Assembly: GCA_046590205.1 (NCBI GenBank)
Contig: JBKJTT010000011.1
Coordinates: 8,119-72,118 of the forward strand
From: DATDEW01 sp046590205
GTDB taxonomy: Bacteria > Bacteroidota > Ignavibacteria > Palsa-1295
Length of the DNA: 64,000 nucleotides
Direction: 5' to 3'
Position numbers and translations under genes: made by a program. This document shows positions 42,476 through 49,617 of this stretch, in pieces (the stretch's first letter is position 1; each line of letters opens with the position of its first letter). Below the pieces are notes generated by a model. The model made no database searches and was not told the origin of the DNA. It worked only from the letters and a program-made list of their open reading frames with translations.

Positions 42476-43069
42476 TTAGTGTTTTAATACTAATGATTCA
42501 CCCTTTTTCGCTGCTTCAAGAGTCCCGAGAAGTGTCGAAATATACGCCCTCTCGGCAAGGTTCTTCGTTATCAAATTAAGAAGCTCCATTTGGTCAGGAC
42601 TTAACTCGTTTGCATCCTGTGAATGTTCCGAGCTGTCCCATTTCGTCTGTAACGTGTTATTTTGATTGTCGATTGCTTCGCGTTTTTCTTCAAGACTTGC
42701 AGTAAGCGGTGCTGTCTCTTCTAAGATTTGCTCTTTCCCGCTTTCGTCAGCGAAGTCAAGCTCTGCCAACTTCTCTTGCACATTCATCACAACTTCCAGA
42801 AGCTCCATCGGCACTTGCTTCGAGCTTTCAACCGAATACCCGTAGAGAGAAAGGAGATGCTTGGTTCGTTCAAGCGGGTTGCGAAGTGTGCGGTATGCCA
42901 TGTTGATGTCACTTGAGCGGTCTATGGCATCACCAAGTACGTTATCTTCGGCTCCGGCAAATCTATCCGGATGCGAAGTACGCTGTAACTGATGAAAACG
43001 CCGCTCTAAGGCGGCGTTTTCAAATAGAAATCTCCGCTCTATGCCGAGCGTTGTGAAATGGTCTTTCAT
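42476..43069 (-). CDS. hscB: Co-chaperone HscB
   Basis: 197 residues from ATG 43069 (MKDHFTTLGIERRFLFENAA). The J-domain has the HPD motif in QRTSHPDRFAGA and the helix DRSSDINMAYRTLRNPLERT. The C-terminal part is the IscU-binding helical domain. HscB delivers IscU to HscA. An 11-bp hairpin-forming inverted repeat lies in its 5' coding part. It follows iscA by 7 nt. Confidence 0.93.
   Translation of the reverse strand: MKDHFTTLGIERRFLFENAALERRFHQLQRTSHPDRFAGAEDNVLGDAIDRSSDINMAYRTLRNPLERTKHLLSLYGYSVESSKQVPMELLEVVMNVQEKLAELDFADESGKEQILEETAPLTASLEEKREAIDNQNNTLQTKWDSSEHSQDANELSPDQMELLNLITKNLAERAYISTLLGTLEAAKKGESLVLKH
42995..43022 (-). promoter_or_regulatory. Terminator-like hairpin inside hscB
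   Basis: GAAAACGCCGC / GCGGCGTTTTC form a perfect 11-bp inverted repeat with a 6-nt loop within the first 25 codons of hscB. On the mRNA strand the stem is followed by UUUUC. The stem word AAAACGCCGCTC is the same as in the terminator at 12347. It could attenuate transcription between iscA and hscB; this is an inference. Confidence 0.5.
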
Positions 43070-43076
43070 TAATACC

Positions 43077-43487
43077 TTACACGCCGAACGAGCTACCGCA
43101 TCCGCAGGTCTTCGCTGCATTCGGATTGTTGAAGACGAATCCGCGTCCGTTCAAACCATCGGTATAATCAAGTTCTGTACCTGATAGGTAAAAGAGTGAC
43201 TTCGGGTCAATAAAGAGGCGAACATCTTCTTTGGTGATTGTCTTATCTGTCTCTTTGGCTTCTTTATCAAAGCCAAGTGAATATGATAGTCCACTGCATC
43301 CGCCACCCTTAACTCCGACTCGTAAGCCGTAGGTATCAGGGATGTTATTTGCAGCCATAATCTTCCTGACCTCTGCCATTGCCTTCTCGGTCATGACGAT
43401 CTCTTCGTTGATATTCGCAAATGCTGTCTCGACTGTCGTTTCATCAAGCGACGGGACGGGAGGCATTGTCATTACATCGTTTTCCAT
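43077..43487 (-). CDS. iscA: A-type Fe-S carrier IscA
   Basis: 136 residues. The three cluster-ligand Cys lie in GVKGGGCSGLSYSLGF and KTCGCGSSF. An N-terminal extension of about 30 residues (MENDVMTMPPVPSLDETTVE) precedes the core MTEKAMAEVRKIM. It carries iron or [2Fe-2S]/[4Fe-4S] clusters from IscU to targets. Context favours IscA over ErpA or SufA. Confidence 0.94.
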   Translation of the reverse strand: MENDVMTMPPVPSLDETTVETAFANINEEIVMTEKAMAEVRKIMAANNIPDTYGLRVGVKGGGCSGLSYSLGFDKEAKETDKTITKEDVRLFIDPKSLFYLSGTELDYTDGLNGRGFVFNNPNAAKTCGCGSSFGV

Positions 43488-43511
43488 ACGTATCTTTTCG
43501 TTTACAATTTG

Positions 43512-43913
43512 TTATACGGCAACAGCGTGCAACTGTTCCTGTTTCTTCTTGAAATCTGCAACAGCCGCTTTGATAGCATCTTCAGCAAGCACCGAGCAAT
43601 GTATCTTCACAGGCGGAAGATCAAGTTCTTTTACAATCTCTGTGTTCTTGAGCTGGAAAGCTTCATCAACAGTCTTGCCTTTAATCATTTCCGTAGCGAA
43701 TGAACTCGAAGCGATTGCGCTACCGCAACCGAACGTCTTGAACTTCGCATCCTCGATAACGCCTGCATCATTTATCTTGAGTTGCAAACGCATCACATCA
43801 CCACACTCAGGTGCGCCGACAAGACCTGTACCTACGTACGGATCGTTCGGGTCGAGTGTCCCCACGTTGCGGGGGTTGGAATAATGATCAATAACCTTTT
43901 CAGAATAAGCCAT
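43512..43913 (-). CDS. iscU: Fe-S cluster scaffold IscU
   Basis: 133 residues. The cluster-binding residues C37, D39, C63 and C106 are all present (APECGDV, FGCGSAI, KIHCSVL) at the same numbers as in E. coli IscU. LPPVK at 99-103 is the HscA-recognition motif. It is the scaffold on which IscS-derived sulfur and iron are assembled. It sits 36 nt after the uncharacterised gene. Confidence 0.97.
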   Translation of the reverse strand: MAYSEKVIDHYSNPRNVGTLDPNDPYVGTGLVGAPECGDVMRLQLKINDAGVIEDAKFKTFGCGSAIASSSFATEMIKGKTVDEAFQLKNTEIVKELDLPPVKIHCSVLAEDAIKAAVADFKKKQEQLHAVAV

Positions 43914-43949
43914 AATAATCTCTCTTTTCTTACCTTTACAAAAAACTTT

Positions 43950-44423
43950 TTACTTCTTCAGCCACGGCGGCGGAGCTTTCGCCCCTGAAGGCACACCACC
44001 TGTTGTAGCTGTTGCTACCGGTTTCGCAGGCGCTGGTGCTACGGGCTTTGCCGCAGGCGCTGCTGCTTTTGCCGGAGCTGCTGCTGCCGGAGGGGGCATC
44101 ATCACAGGTTTACCACCCATGAGCGGTCCCTTTGTGCCATCTTTGCCTGTTAACATTTCAGGGTAGATGAGCAAATATCCTTGCGGATTAACACGTTTGA
44201 ATATACCCTTTGCTTCAAGTCCGCGAGCAACTTCTTTCGCCATTGCCTCGACGGCATCATTGCGAAGCGTTACGCCTTCTCTATCCTCGTAGTAACTCTG
44301 GATGGCATACTGCACATCGCGGAGAAACACGTTCGAGTTATGAAAAACGGGCTTGCGGATCTCGCGCATAAAGCTAAAAAGCTCATACGGGTAATCAACG
44401 AATATGTCTGCTGACTGCGTCAT
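43950..44423 (-). CDS. Uncharacterised protein between iscS and iscU
   Basis: 157 residues. A soluble N-terminal domain (about 1-95: YPYELFSFMREIRKPVFHNS, FLRDVQYAIQSYYEDREGV, EVARGLEAKGIFKRVNPQGY) is followed by a low-complexity Ala/Pro/Lys tail of about 55 residues, ending in PPPWLKK. No Cys or metal motif is present. No signal peptide is seen. The position inside the operon, 24 nt after iscS and 36 nt before iscU, suggests a role in or adaptation to the ISC machinery, for example as a scaffold or an adaptor. I do not recognise a family. Confidence 0.75.
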   Translation of the reverse strand: MTQSADIFVDYPYELFSFMREIRKPVFHNSNVFLRDVQYAIQSYYEDREGVTLRNDAVEAMAKEVARGLEAKGIFKRVNPQGYLLIYPEMLTGKDGTKGPLMGGKPVMMPPPAAAAPAKAAAPAAKPVAPAPAKPVATATTGGVPSGAKAPPPWLKK

Positions 44424-44447
44424 ATTTCTTATAAGTTTTGTAAAGAC

Positions 44448-45680
44448 TTAATGGTGCGCCCACTCAACGGTCTTTAGGTCAATCCCCATCTTCGCCATTT
44501 CGTAGAGGGGCGACATATCACGTAAGTGGTTGACCGCCTTTACAACACATTCTAATGTATAATCAATTTCTTCTTCGGTCGTATATCTTCCAAGTCCGAA
44601 CCGGATAGAAGTATGCGCCAAGTCCTCTGTTACACCAAGTGCCTTCAAGACATAGCTTGGTTCTAAGCTCGCAGATGTACATGCAGAGCCCGATGAGACT
44701 GCAATGTCCTTAATTCCCATCATCATTGCCTCACCCTCAACAAATGCAAAGCTTGCATTTAGGTTGCCAGGTAAGCGCCATTCGGGCTTTTCGATAGGGT
44801 CAGGTCCGTTGATGTAAATCTCATCAAGCTGTGCATTGATGCCTGTCCAAAGTTTATCACGGAGTACTTGGATACGAGGAAGTTCTGTTCCCATTTCGGT
44901 AACAGCAAGTTCAACTGCTTTGCCGAACCCTGCGATGCCTGGTACGTTCAGTGTACCCGAGCGCATGTTACGCTCATGCCCGCCGCCATCCATCTGCGAA
45001 GCAAGTTTGACACGTGGGTTTTTCTTGCGAACGTAGAGTGCACCGATGCCTTTCGGTCCATATATCTTATGCGCTGTAAATGATGCAAGGTCAACGTTCA
45101 TCTTATTAACATCAAAAGCCATCTTGCCGATAGCTTGTGTCGCATCGGTATGGAAGAGCACACCTTTCTCGCGGCATATCTTACCAATGTTCTCAATATC
45201 TTGAATGACACCGATCTCGTTATTCGCTGCCATGATAGAGACAAGCACTGTCTTATCGGTGATAGCATTACGCAATTCATCAAGATCAACAAAGCCCTCT
45301 TTGTTAACGGGAAGATATGTTGCCTTTATACCTTTGCGCTCAAGAGCTTTGAACGTATCAAGCACTGCTTTATGCTCTGTGGTAATTGTGATGATGTGGT
45401 CGCCCTTCGAAGCATACATCTCGACGATACCCTTTATCGCAAGGTTATCAGATTCTGTTGCGCCGCTTGTGAAGACGATTTCTTTTTCGTCTGCACCGAT
45501 ATATTTCGCGATCGTATTACGTGACCAATCAACGATCTCTTCAGCTCTCCAACCGAACTCATGGTTGCGGCTTGCGGCGTTACCGAAGTACTCGGTAAAG
45601 TACGGCATCATAGTATCCAAGACGCGCTTATCCATCGGCGTCGTGGCGTTATTATCCAAATATATAGGTAGCTTCAACAT
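44448..45680 (-). CDS. iscS: Cysteine desulfurase IscS
   Basis: 410 residues. The PLP Lys is K205 in FTAHKIYGPKG and the active-site Cys is C334 in SSGSACTSASLEPS. The early motif is IYLDNNATTPMDKRV. The C-terminus ends VEWAHH, matching the conserved end of proteobacterial IscS. It delivers sulfane sulfur to IscU and other acceptors. It follows iscR by 20 nt. Confidence 0.97.
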   Translation of the reverse strand: MLKLPIYLDNNATTPMDKRVLDTMMPYFTEYFGNAASRNHEFGWRAEEIVDWSRNTIAKYIGADEKEIVFTSGATESDNLAIKGIVEMYASKGDHIITITTEHKAVLDTFKALERKGIKATYLPVNKEGFVDLDELRNAITDKTVLVSIMAANNEIGVIQDIENIGKICREKGVLFHTDATQAIGKMAFDVNKMNVDLASFTAHKIYGPKGIGALYVRKKNPRVKLASQMDGGGHERNMRSGTLNVPGIAGFGKAVELAVTEMGTELPRIQVLRDKLWTGINAQLDEIYINGPDPIEKPEWRLPGNLNASFAFVEGEAMMMGIKDIAVSSGSACTSASLEPSYVLKALGVTEDLAHTSIRFGLGRYTTEEEIDYTLECVVKAVNHLRDMSPLYEMAKMGIDLKTVEWAHH

Positions 45681-45700
45681 ATCTTTTCCTTTTCAAACGT

Positions 45701-46102
45701 TTACATCAATTCAGCAACAGTTACGGTAGCAAATGCTTTTTCGACCGTTTGCTGAAGTTTATTCATCGGTGCTTTGATCGTACAGGTCTCGAACATCGAG
45801 CAGCTTGATTCATCTGCCATATCATGTGTGCAGTCAGCGATAGACGTATCTTGATCAATTGCTTTTATTACCCGTGTCAGAGGGATGGCATTCGGCGACA
45901 ACATAAGGGAGTACCCTCCCTTGACACCTTGATATGAATCAATGATGCCGTCTCGCTTGAGTGCCTGCATCACTTTCGCTAAGAGGTCATAGGGAATGGA
46001 CATCGAATCGGCTATCTCGCGCGACGTCGAAACATTGCCGCTCTTAGCCAAGTGCTGCAACGCCATTAACCCGTATTCTACTCTTTTTGAAAGTCTTAAC
46101 AT
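45701..46102 (-). CDS. iscR: Rrf2-family Fe-S regulator IscR
   Basis: 133 residues. The winged helix has the Rrf2 pattern YGLMALQHLAKSGNVSTSRE and GVKGGYSLMLSP. Three Cys at C91, C101 and C107 (DCTHDMADESSC, ETC) are suitable cluster ligands, as in E. coli IscR, where holo-IscR represses the isc operon. It is the first gene of the ISC unit, with a palindrome just upstream. Confidence 0.93.
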   Translation of the reverse strand: MLRLSKRVEYGLMALQHLAKSGNVSTSREIADSMSIPYDLLAKVMQALKRDGIIDSYQGVKGGYSLMLSPNAIPLTRVIKAIDQDTSIADCTHDMADESSCSMFETCTIKAPMNKLQQTVEKAFATVTVAELM

Positions 46103-46124
46103 TTTTTCTTATACCAATAAACAC

Positions 46125-46151
46125 TAAATCGGACTGAATAAATCCGATTTA
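46125..46151. promoter_or_regulatory. Candidate IscR/Rrf2 operator
   Basis: A perfect 9-bp inverted repeat TAAATCGGA / TCCGATTTA with a 9-nt spacer, 23-49 nt upstream of the iscR start and about 120 nt upstream of katG. The size fits an Rrf2 dimer site overlapping the iscR promoter. It does not match the E. coli type 1 motif exactly. Confidence 0.6.
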
Positions 46152-46268
46152 CTGCAACTTGTTTATAGTATGGTATTCTCAAAACAATATCAGAGTGATC
46201 ATAATCGGGATTTGTAGCTAACCCGTTCCTGTTCCTAGAGCATACTAACTATATTATCTATTAACATA

Positions 46269-48455
46269 ATGGAACATAGCTCGAGTGGAAAATGCCCATT
46301 TCCGGGACACGGAACAGCTGGTGCAGGTACACAGAACAGTCAGTGGTGGCCGAATCAACTAAAGGTAAACATTCTGCGTCAAAATTCTTCTTTATCAAAT
46401 CCGATGGGTGAAGAATTTAACTACGCAGAAGAATTCAAAAATCTTGACCTCAATGCCATCAAGCGAGATCTCCATAACTTGATGACTGACTCGCAAGATT
46501 GGTGGCCCGCAGATTTTGGTCATTACGGACCGTTCTTTATTCGATTGGCTTGGCACAGTGCAGGCACGTATCGTACCGGTGATGGTCGCGGCGGTGCAGG
46601 AGCCGGGCAGCAACGGTTTGCTCCGCTTAATAGCTGGCCGGATAATGCGAACCTTGATAAGGCGCGTAGATTGCTTTGGCCTATCAAGCAAAAGTACGGA
46701 CGTACTATTTCCTGGGCAGACCTGATGATTCTTGCAGGTAACGTTGCCTTGGAATCAATGGGATTTAAGACCTTTGGTTTCGCGGGAGGACGTGCAGATG
46801 TATGGGAGCCAGAGATTGATGTTTATTGGGGTTCGGAAACAAAGTGGCTTGATGACAAACGCTACTCCGGAAAACGCGATCTTGAGAATCCACTTGCTGC
46901 AGTACAAATGGGACTGATCTACGTCAACCCGGAAGGCCCTAACGGCAACCCTGACCCAATAGCAGCAGCTATAGATATTCGCGAAACATTCGCTCGTATG
47001 GCAATGAACGATGAAGAAACTGTAGCACTTATCGCAGGCGGACATACCTTCGGTAAAGCACACGGAGCCGGAGATCCATCTAATGTTGGTCCGGAGCCCG
47101 AAGCTGCAAATATTGAAGAACAAGGCTTCGGTTGGATGAGCAAACATGGCAGCGGCAAAGGAGCCGATGCAATTACCGGCGGTCCGGAAGTAACATGGAC
47201 ACAAACTCCTACGAAGTGGAGCAATTTCTTTTTTGAGAATCTCTTCGGCTTTGAGTGGGAGCTTACGAAAAGTCCGGCTGGTGCAAAGCAATGGGTTGCC
47301 AAGAATGCCTCTGATGTGATACCCGATGCATTTGATACCACAAAAAAGCATCTGCCGACGATGCTGACGACTGACCTTGCGCTCCGCTTCGATCCGGCGT
47401 ACGAAAATATATCTCGCCGTTTTCTTGAACATCCCGACCAGTTCGCCGATGCCTTTGCTCGTGCATGGTTTAAGCTTACGCACAGAGATATGGGACCTCG
47501 ATCACGATATTTGGGTCCAGAAGTACCTGCCGAAGAACTCATCTGGCAAGACCCCATCCCTACCGTTGATCACAAACTTGTTGATAGTAATGATGTAGCC
47601 GCATTGAAAGCGAAGATCGCAGACTCCGGCTTATCAATATCACAGCTGGTCTCGACTGCATGGGCTTCGGCATCAACATTCCGCGGCTCTGATAAACGCG
47701 GTGGTGCCAACGGAGCGCGTATCCGCCTTGAGCCGCAGAGATCGTGGAGTGTTAATAATCCACCCCAGCTTGCAAACGTATTGAATACACTTGAAGGAAT
47801 TCAAAAAGAATTCAACAACGTTCAATCCGGCGGCAAGAAAGTATCTATTGCTGATCTTATTGTTCTCGGTGGTTGTGTCGGTCTTGAGATAGCGGCAAAA
47901 AATGCAGGCAAAAACATTACTGTCCCCTTTTCACCCGGGCGCATGGACACAACTCAAGAACAAACTGATACGGAGTCATTTGCAGTGCTTGAACCAGTAG
48001 CCGATGGTTTCCGCAACTATCAGAAATCACAGTACACCATGTCTGCCGAAGAATTACTCGTCGACAAGGCGCAGCAGCTAAGACTCACTGCTCCGGAGAT
48101 GACCGTTCTTATTGGAGGCATGCGTGCTCTTGGTACAAACGCTGATGGCTCAAGCAATGGTGTATTCACGAAGCGTCAGGAAACACTTGCCAATGACTTC
48201 TTTGTGAACTTGCTTGATATGAGTACGGCATGGAAGGCTACTTCTGACTCGGAACAAATGTTCGAAGGACGTAACCGCACAAACAATGAACTCCGATGGG
48301 CAGCGACACGTGCTGATTTAATCTTTGGTTCGAACGCAGAACTTCGTGCACTTGCCGAAGTCTATGCAAGCCAAGATGCACAAGAGAAGTTTATCAACGA
48401 TTTTGTAGCAGCATGGACTAAGGTCATGAACCTTGACCGTTTTGATTTAGCATAA
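46269..48455 (+). CDS. katG: Catalase-peroxidase
   Basis: 728 residues, cytosolic. The distal Arg, Trp and His are in RLAWHSAGTYR (R92, W95, H96) and the proximal His in AGGHTFGKAHGAG. The partners of the Met-Tyr-Trp adduct are visible: Trp 95, Tyr in LIYVNPEGP and Met in FARMAMNDEE. The position equivalent to Ser315 of M. tuberculosis (DAITSG) is Gly here (DAITGG). It removes hydrogen peroxide and oxidises organic donors. Divergent from the ISC operon across 166 bp, it is probably part of the same oxidative-stress response. Confidence 0.97.
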   Translation: MEHSSSGKCPFPGHGTAGAGTQNSQWWPNQLKVNILRQNSSLSNPMGEEFNYAEEFKNLDLNAIKRDLHNLMTDSQDWWPADFGHYGPFFIRLAWHSAGTYRTGDGRGGAGAGQQRFAPLNSWPDNANLDKARRLLWPIKQKYGRTISWADLMILAGNVALESMGFKTFGFAGGRADVWEPEIDVYWGSETKWLDDKRYSGKRDLENPLAAVQMGLIYVNPEGPNGNPDPIAAAIDIRETFARMAMNDEETVALIAGGHTFGKAHGAGDPSNVGPEPEAANIEEQGFGWMSKHGSGKGADAITGGPEVTWTQTPTKWSNFFFENLFGFEWELTKSPAGAKQWVAKNASDVIPDAFDTTKKHLPTMLTTDLALRFDPAYENISRRFLEHPDQFADAFARAWFKLTHRDMGPRSRYLGPEVPAEELIWQDPIPTVDHKLVDSNDVAALKAKIADSGLSISQLVSTAWASASTFRGSDKRGGANGARIRLEPQRSWSVNNPPQLANVLNTLEGIQKEFNNVQSGGKKVSIADLIVLGGCVGLEIAAKNAGKNITVPFSPGRMDTTQEQTDTESFAVLEPVADGFRNYQKSQYTMSAEELLVDKAQQLRLTAPEMTVLIGGMRALGTNADGSSNGVFTKRQETLANDFFVNLLDMSTAWKATSDSEQMFEGRNRTNNELRWAATRADLIFGSNAELRALAEVYASQDAQEKFINDFVAAWTKVMNLDRFDLA

Positions 48456-48473
48456 GCAAATACAGTAGTAATG

Positions 48474-48499
48474 GGTGGTCTGGAAACAGACCGCCTATT
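48474..48499 (+). terminator. Possible rho-independent terminator after katG
   Basis: GGTGGTCTG / CAGACCGCC with a GAAA tetraloop (9 bp, one T-G pair), followed by TATTCTT. The T run is weak. Confidence 0.5.
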
Positions 48500-48534
48500 C
48501 TTACCTCCTCTGTGCTACGAAAATATCACGACAA

Positions 48535-49617
48535 CTACATATACTTTGCCACACCGGACAAGACTGATTCAACCTCAATGTCTCGGATACAGATGAAATG
48601 CTCTTCGGGGTTTTGGCGATAACAGGTTAATGGCTTTGTGGAATAGACAAAACACGGACGGCATTCTATGCCCGTCTCGATAATCTCATATTCAGTCTTC
48701 CAGGGATGGACGTAGGTTTCATTTGTTGGGCCAAAAATTGCGGCGGTCTTTAATCCAAGTCCTCCGGCAATATGCATGAGCGATGAATCATTCGAGACAA
48801 AGACGTCCGTATGCTTCATCAATGCAATGGAGTCCATGATGGACTTTGTCTTTACTTCAATGATTGCATCACCAGCATTGCGGAGAATGATTTCATTGGC
48901 ATCTTTATCATCGGGTCCTCCAAAAAGAAGGACGGTTGCACCGAGTTCAGACTTGAGTCTCTTGGCAAGCTCTGCAAACTTCTCCGGCGCCCAGCGGCGG
49001 CGAACATGATTCTTGAAGAGCGCAGTACCTGCATGAAAACCAATGATAGGTGTATCGGTCGGGATACTTTTTTCTTTCAACCATGACTCGGCATATTCTT
49101 TATGATCGTCAGTAATAGTAATATCAAGCTTTGGCAGAGATAATTCATTAAGGTCGTGCTTGATGTTCAGGAGTGAGAGTAGTTTGACATTCTCTTCTAC
49201 ACAATGCAAATTATCATCTTCGGCAATCGTATCAGTGCAAAGCCAACTTAGATTATACCAATCGCGACGTTTATATCTGACTCCGAGACGTTTCGATGCT
49301 CCAGCAAGTAATGCAAAGATATTATATTGCCAACGATTCTGCGGGTAGATGTTTATAGAAATATCGAAGCTCAACGATCGAAGATGCAATAGGTATAGCA
49401 ATCCTTCGTGAAGCGGGCTGCCGATAAAGTCATAGTAATGAACTTCGTCGATATTTGAATTGGTTTTTAGAAGGTCACGCGTACCACCGAACATCACGAG
49501 CGCATGTATTTCTGCATGTGGCTTTGCTTCGCGTAAAAGCCGTATCATCGGCGTTGCAAGCAGTGCATCACCAATACCGGGGAGGGCGATTATGAGTATT
49601 TTCTCTGCGTTAGTCAC
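48535..49617 (-). CDS. Glycosyltransferase family 9 (heptosyltransferase)
   Basis: 360 residues from GTG 49617. The GT9 pattern is EKILIIALPGIGDALLATPM near the N-terminus, with VSNDSSLMHIAGGLGLKTAA and IFGPTNETYVHPW in the C-terminal domain. It would transfer heptose from ADP-heptose to LPS core or another glycan. gmhA for the heptose pathway is at 41886. It overlaps the YfhO-family gene by 4 nt (GTGA). Confidence 0.92.
   Translation of the reverse strand: MTNAEKILIIALPGIGDALLATPMIRLLREAKPHAEIHALVMFGGTRDLLKTNSNIDEVHYYDFIGSPLHEGLLYLLHLRSLSFDISINIYPQNRWQYNIFALLAGASKRLGVRYKRRDWYNLSWLCTDTIAEDDNLHCVEENVKLLSLLNIKHDLNELSLPKLDITITDDHKEYAESWLKEKSIPTDTPIIGFHAGTALFKNHVRRRWAPEKFAELAKRLKSELGATVLLFGGPDDKDANEIILRNAGDAIIEVKTKSIMDSIALMKHTDVFVSNDSSLMHIAGGLGLKTAAIFGPTNETYVHPWKTEYEIIETGIECRPCFVYSTKPLTCYRQNPEEHFICIRDIEVESVLSGVAKYM

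Noticed and set aside
47093..47183. Loss of the KatG adduct Met (Gln seen in EEQGFGW)
   Set aside because: On recounting from the Tyr of IYVNPEGP, the adduct Met is the one in FARMAMND, which is present.
46755..47557. Long minus-strand ORFs (242 and 212 aa) opposite katG
   Set aside because: They are antisense shadows of a well-supported catalase-peroxidase gene, with atypical Cys- and Ser-rich composition.
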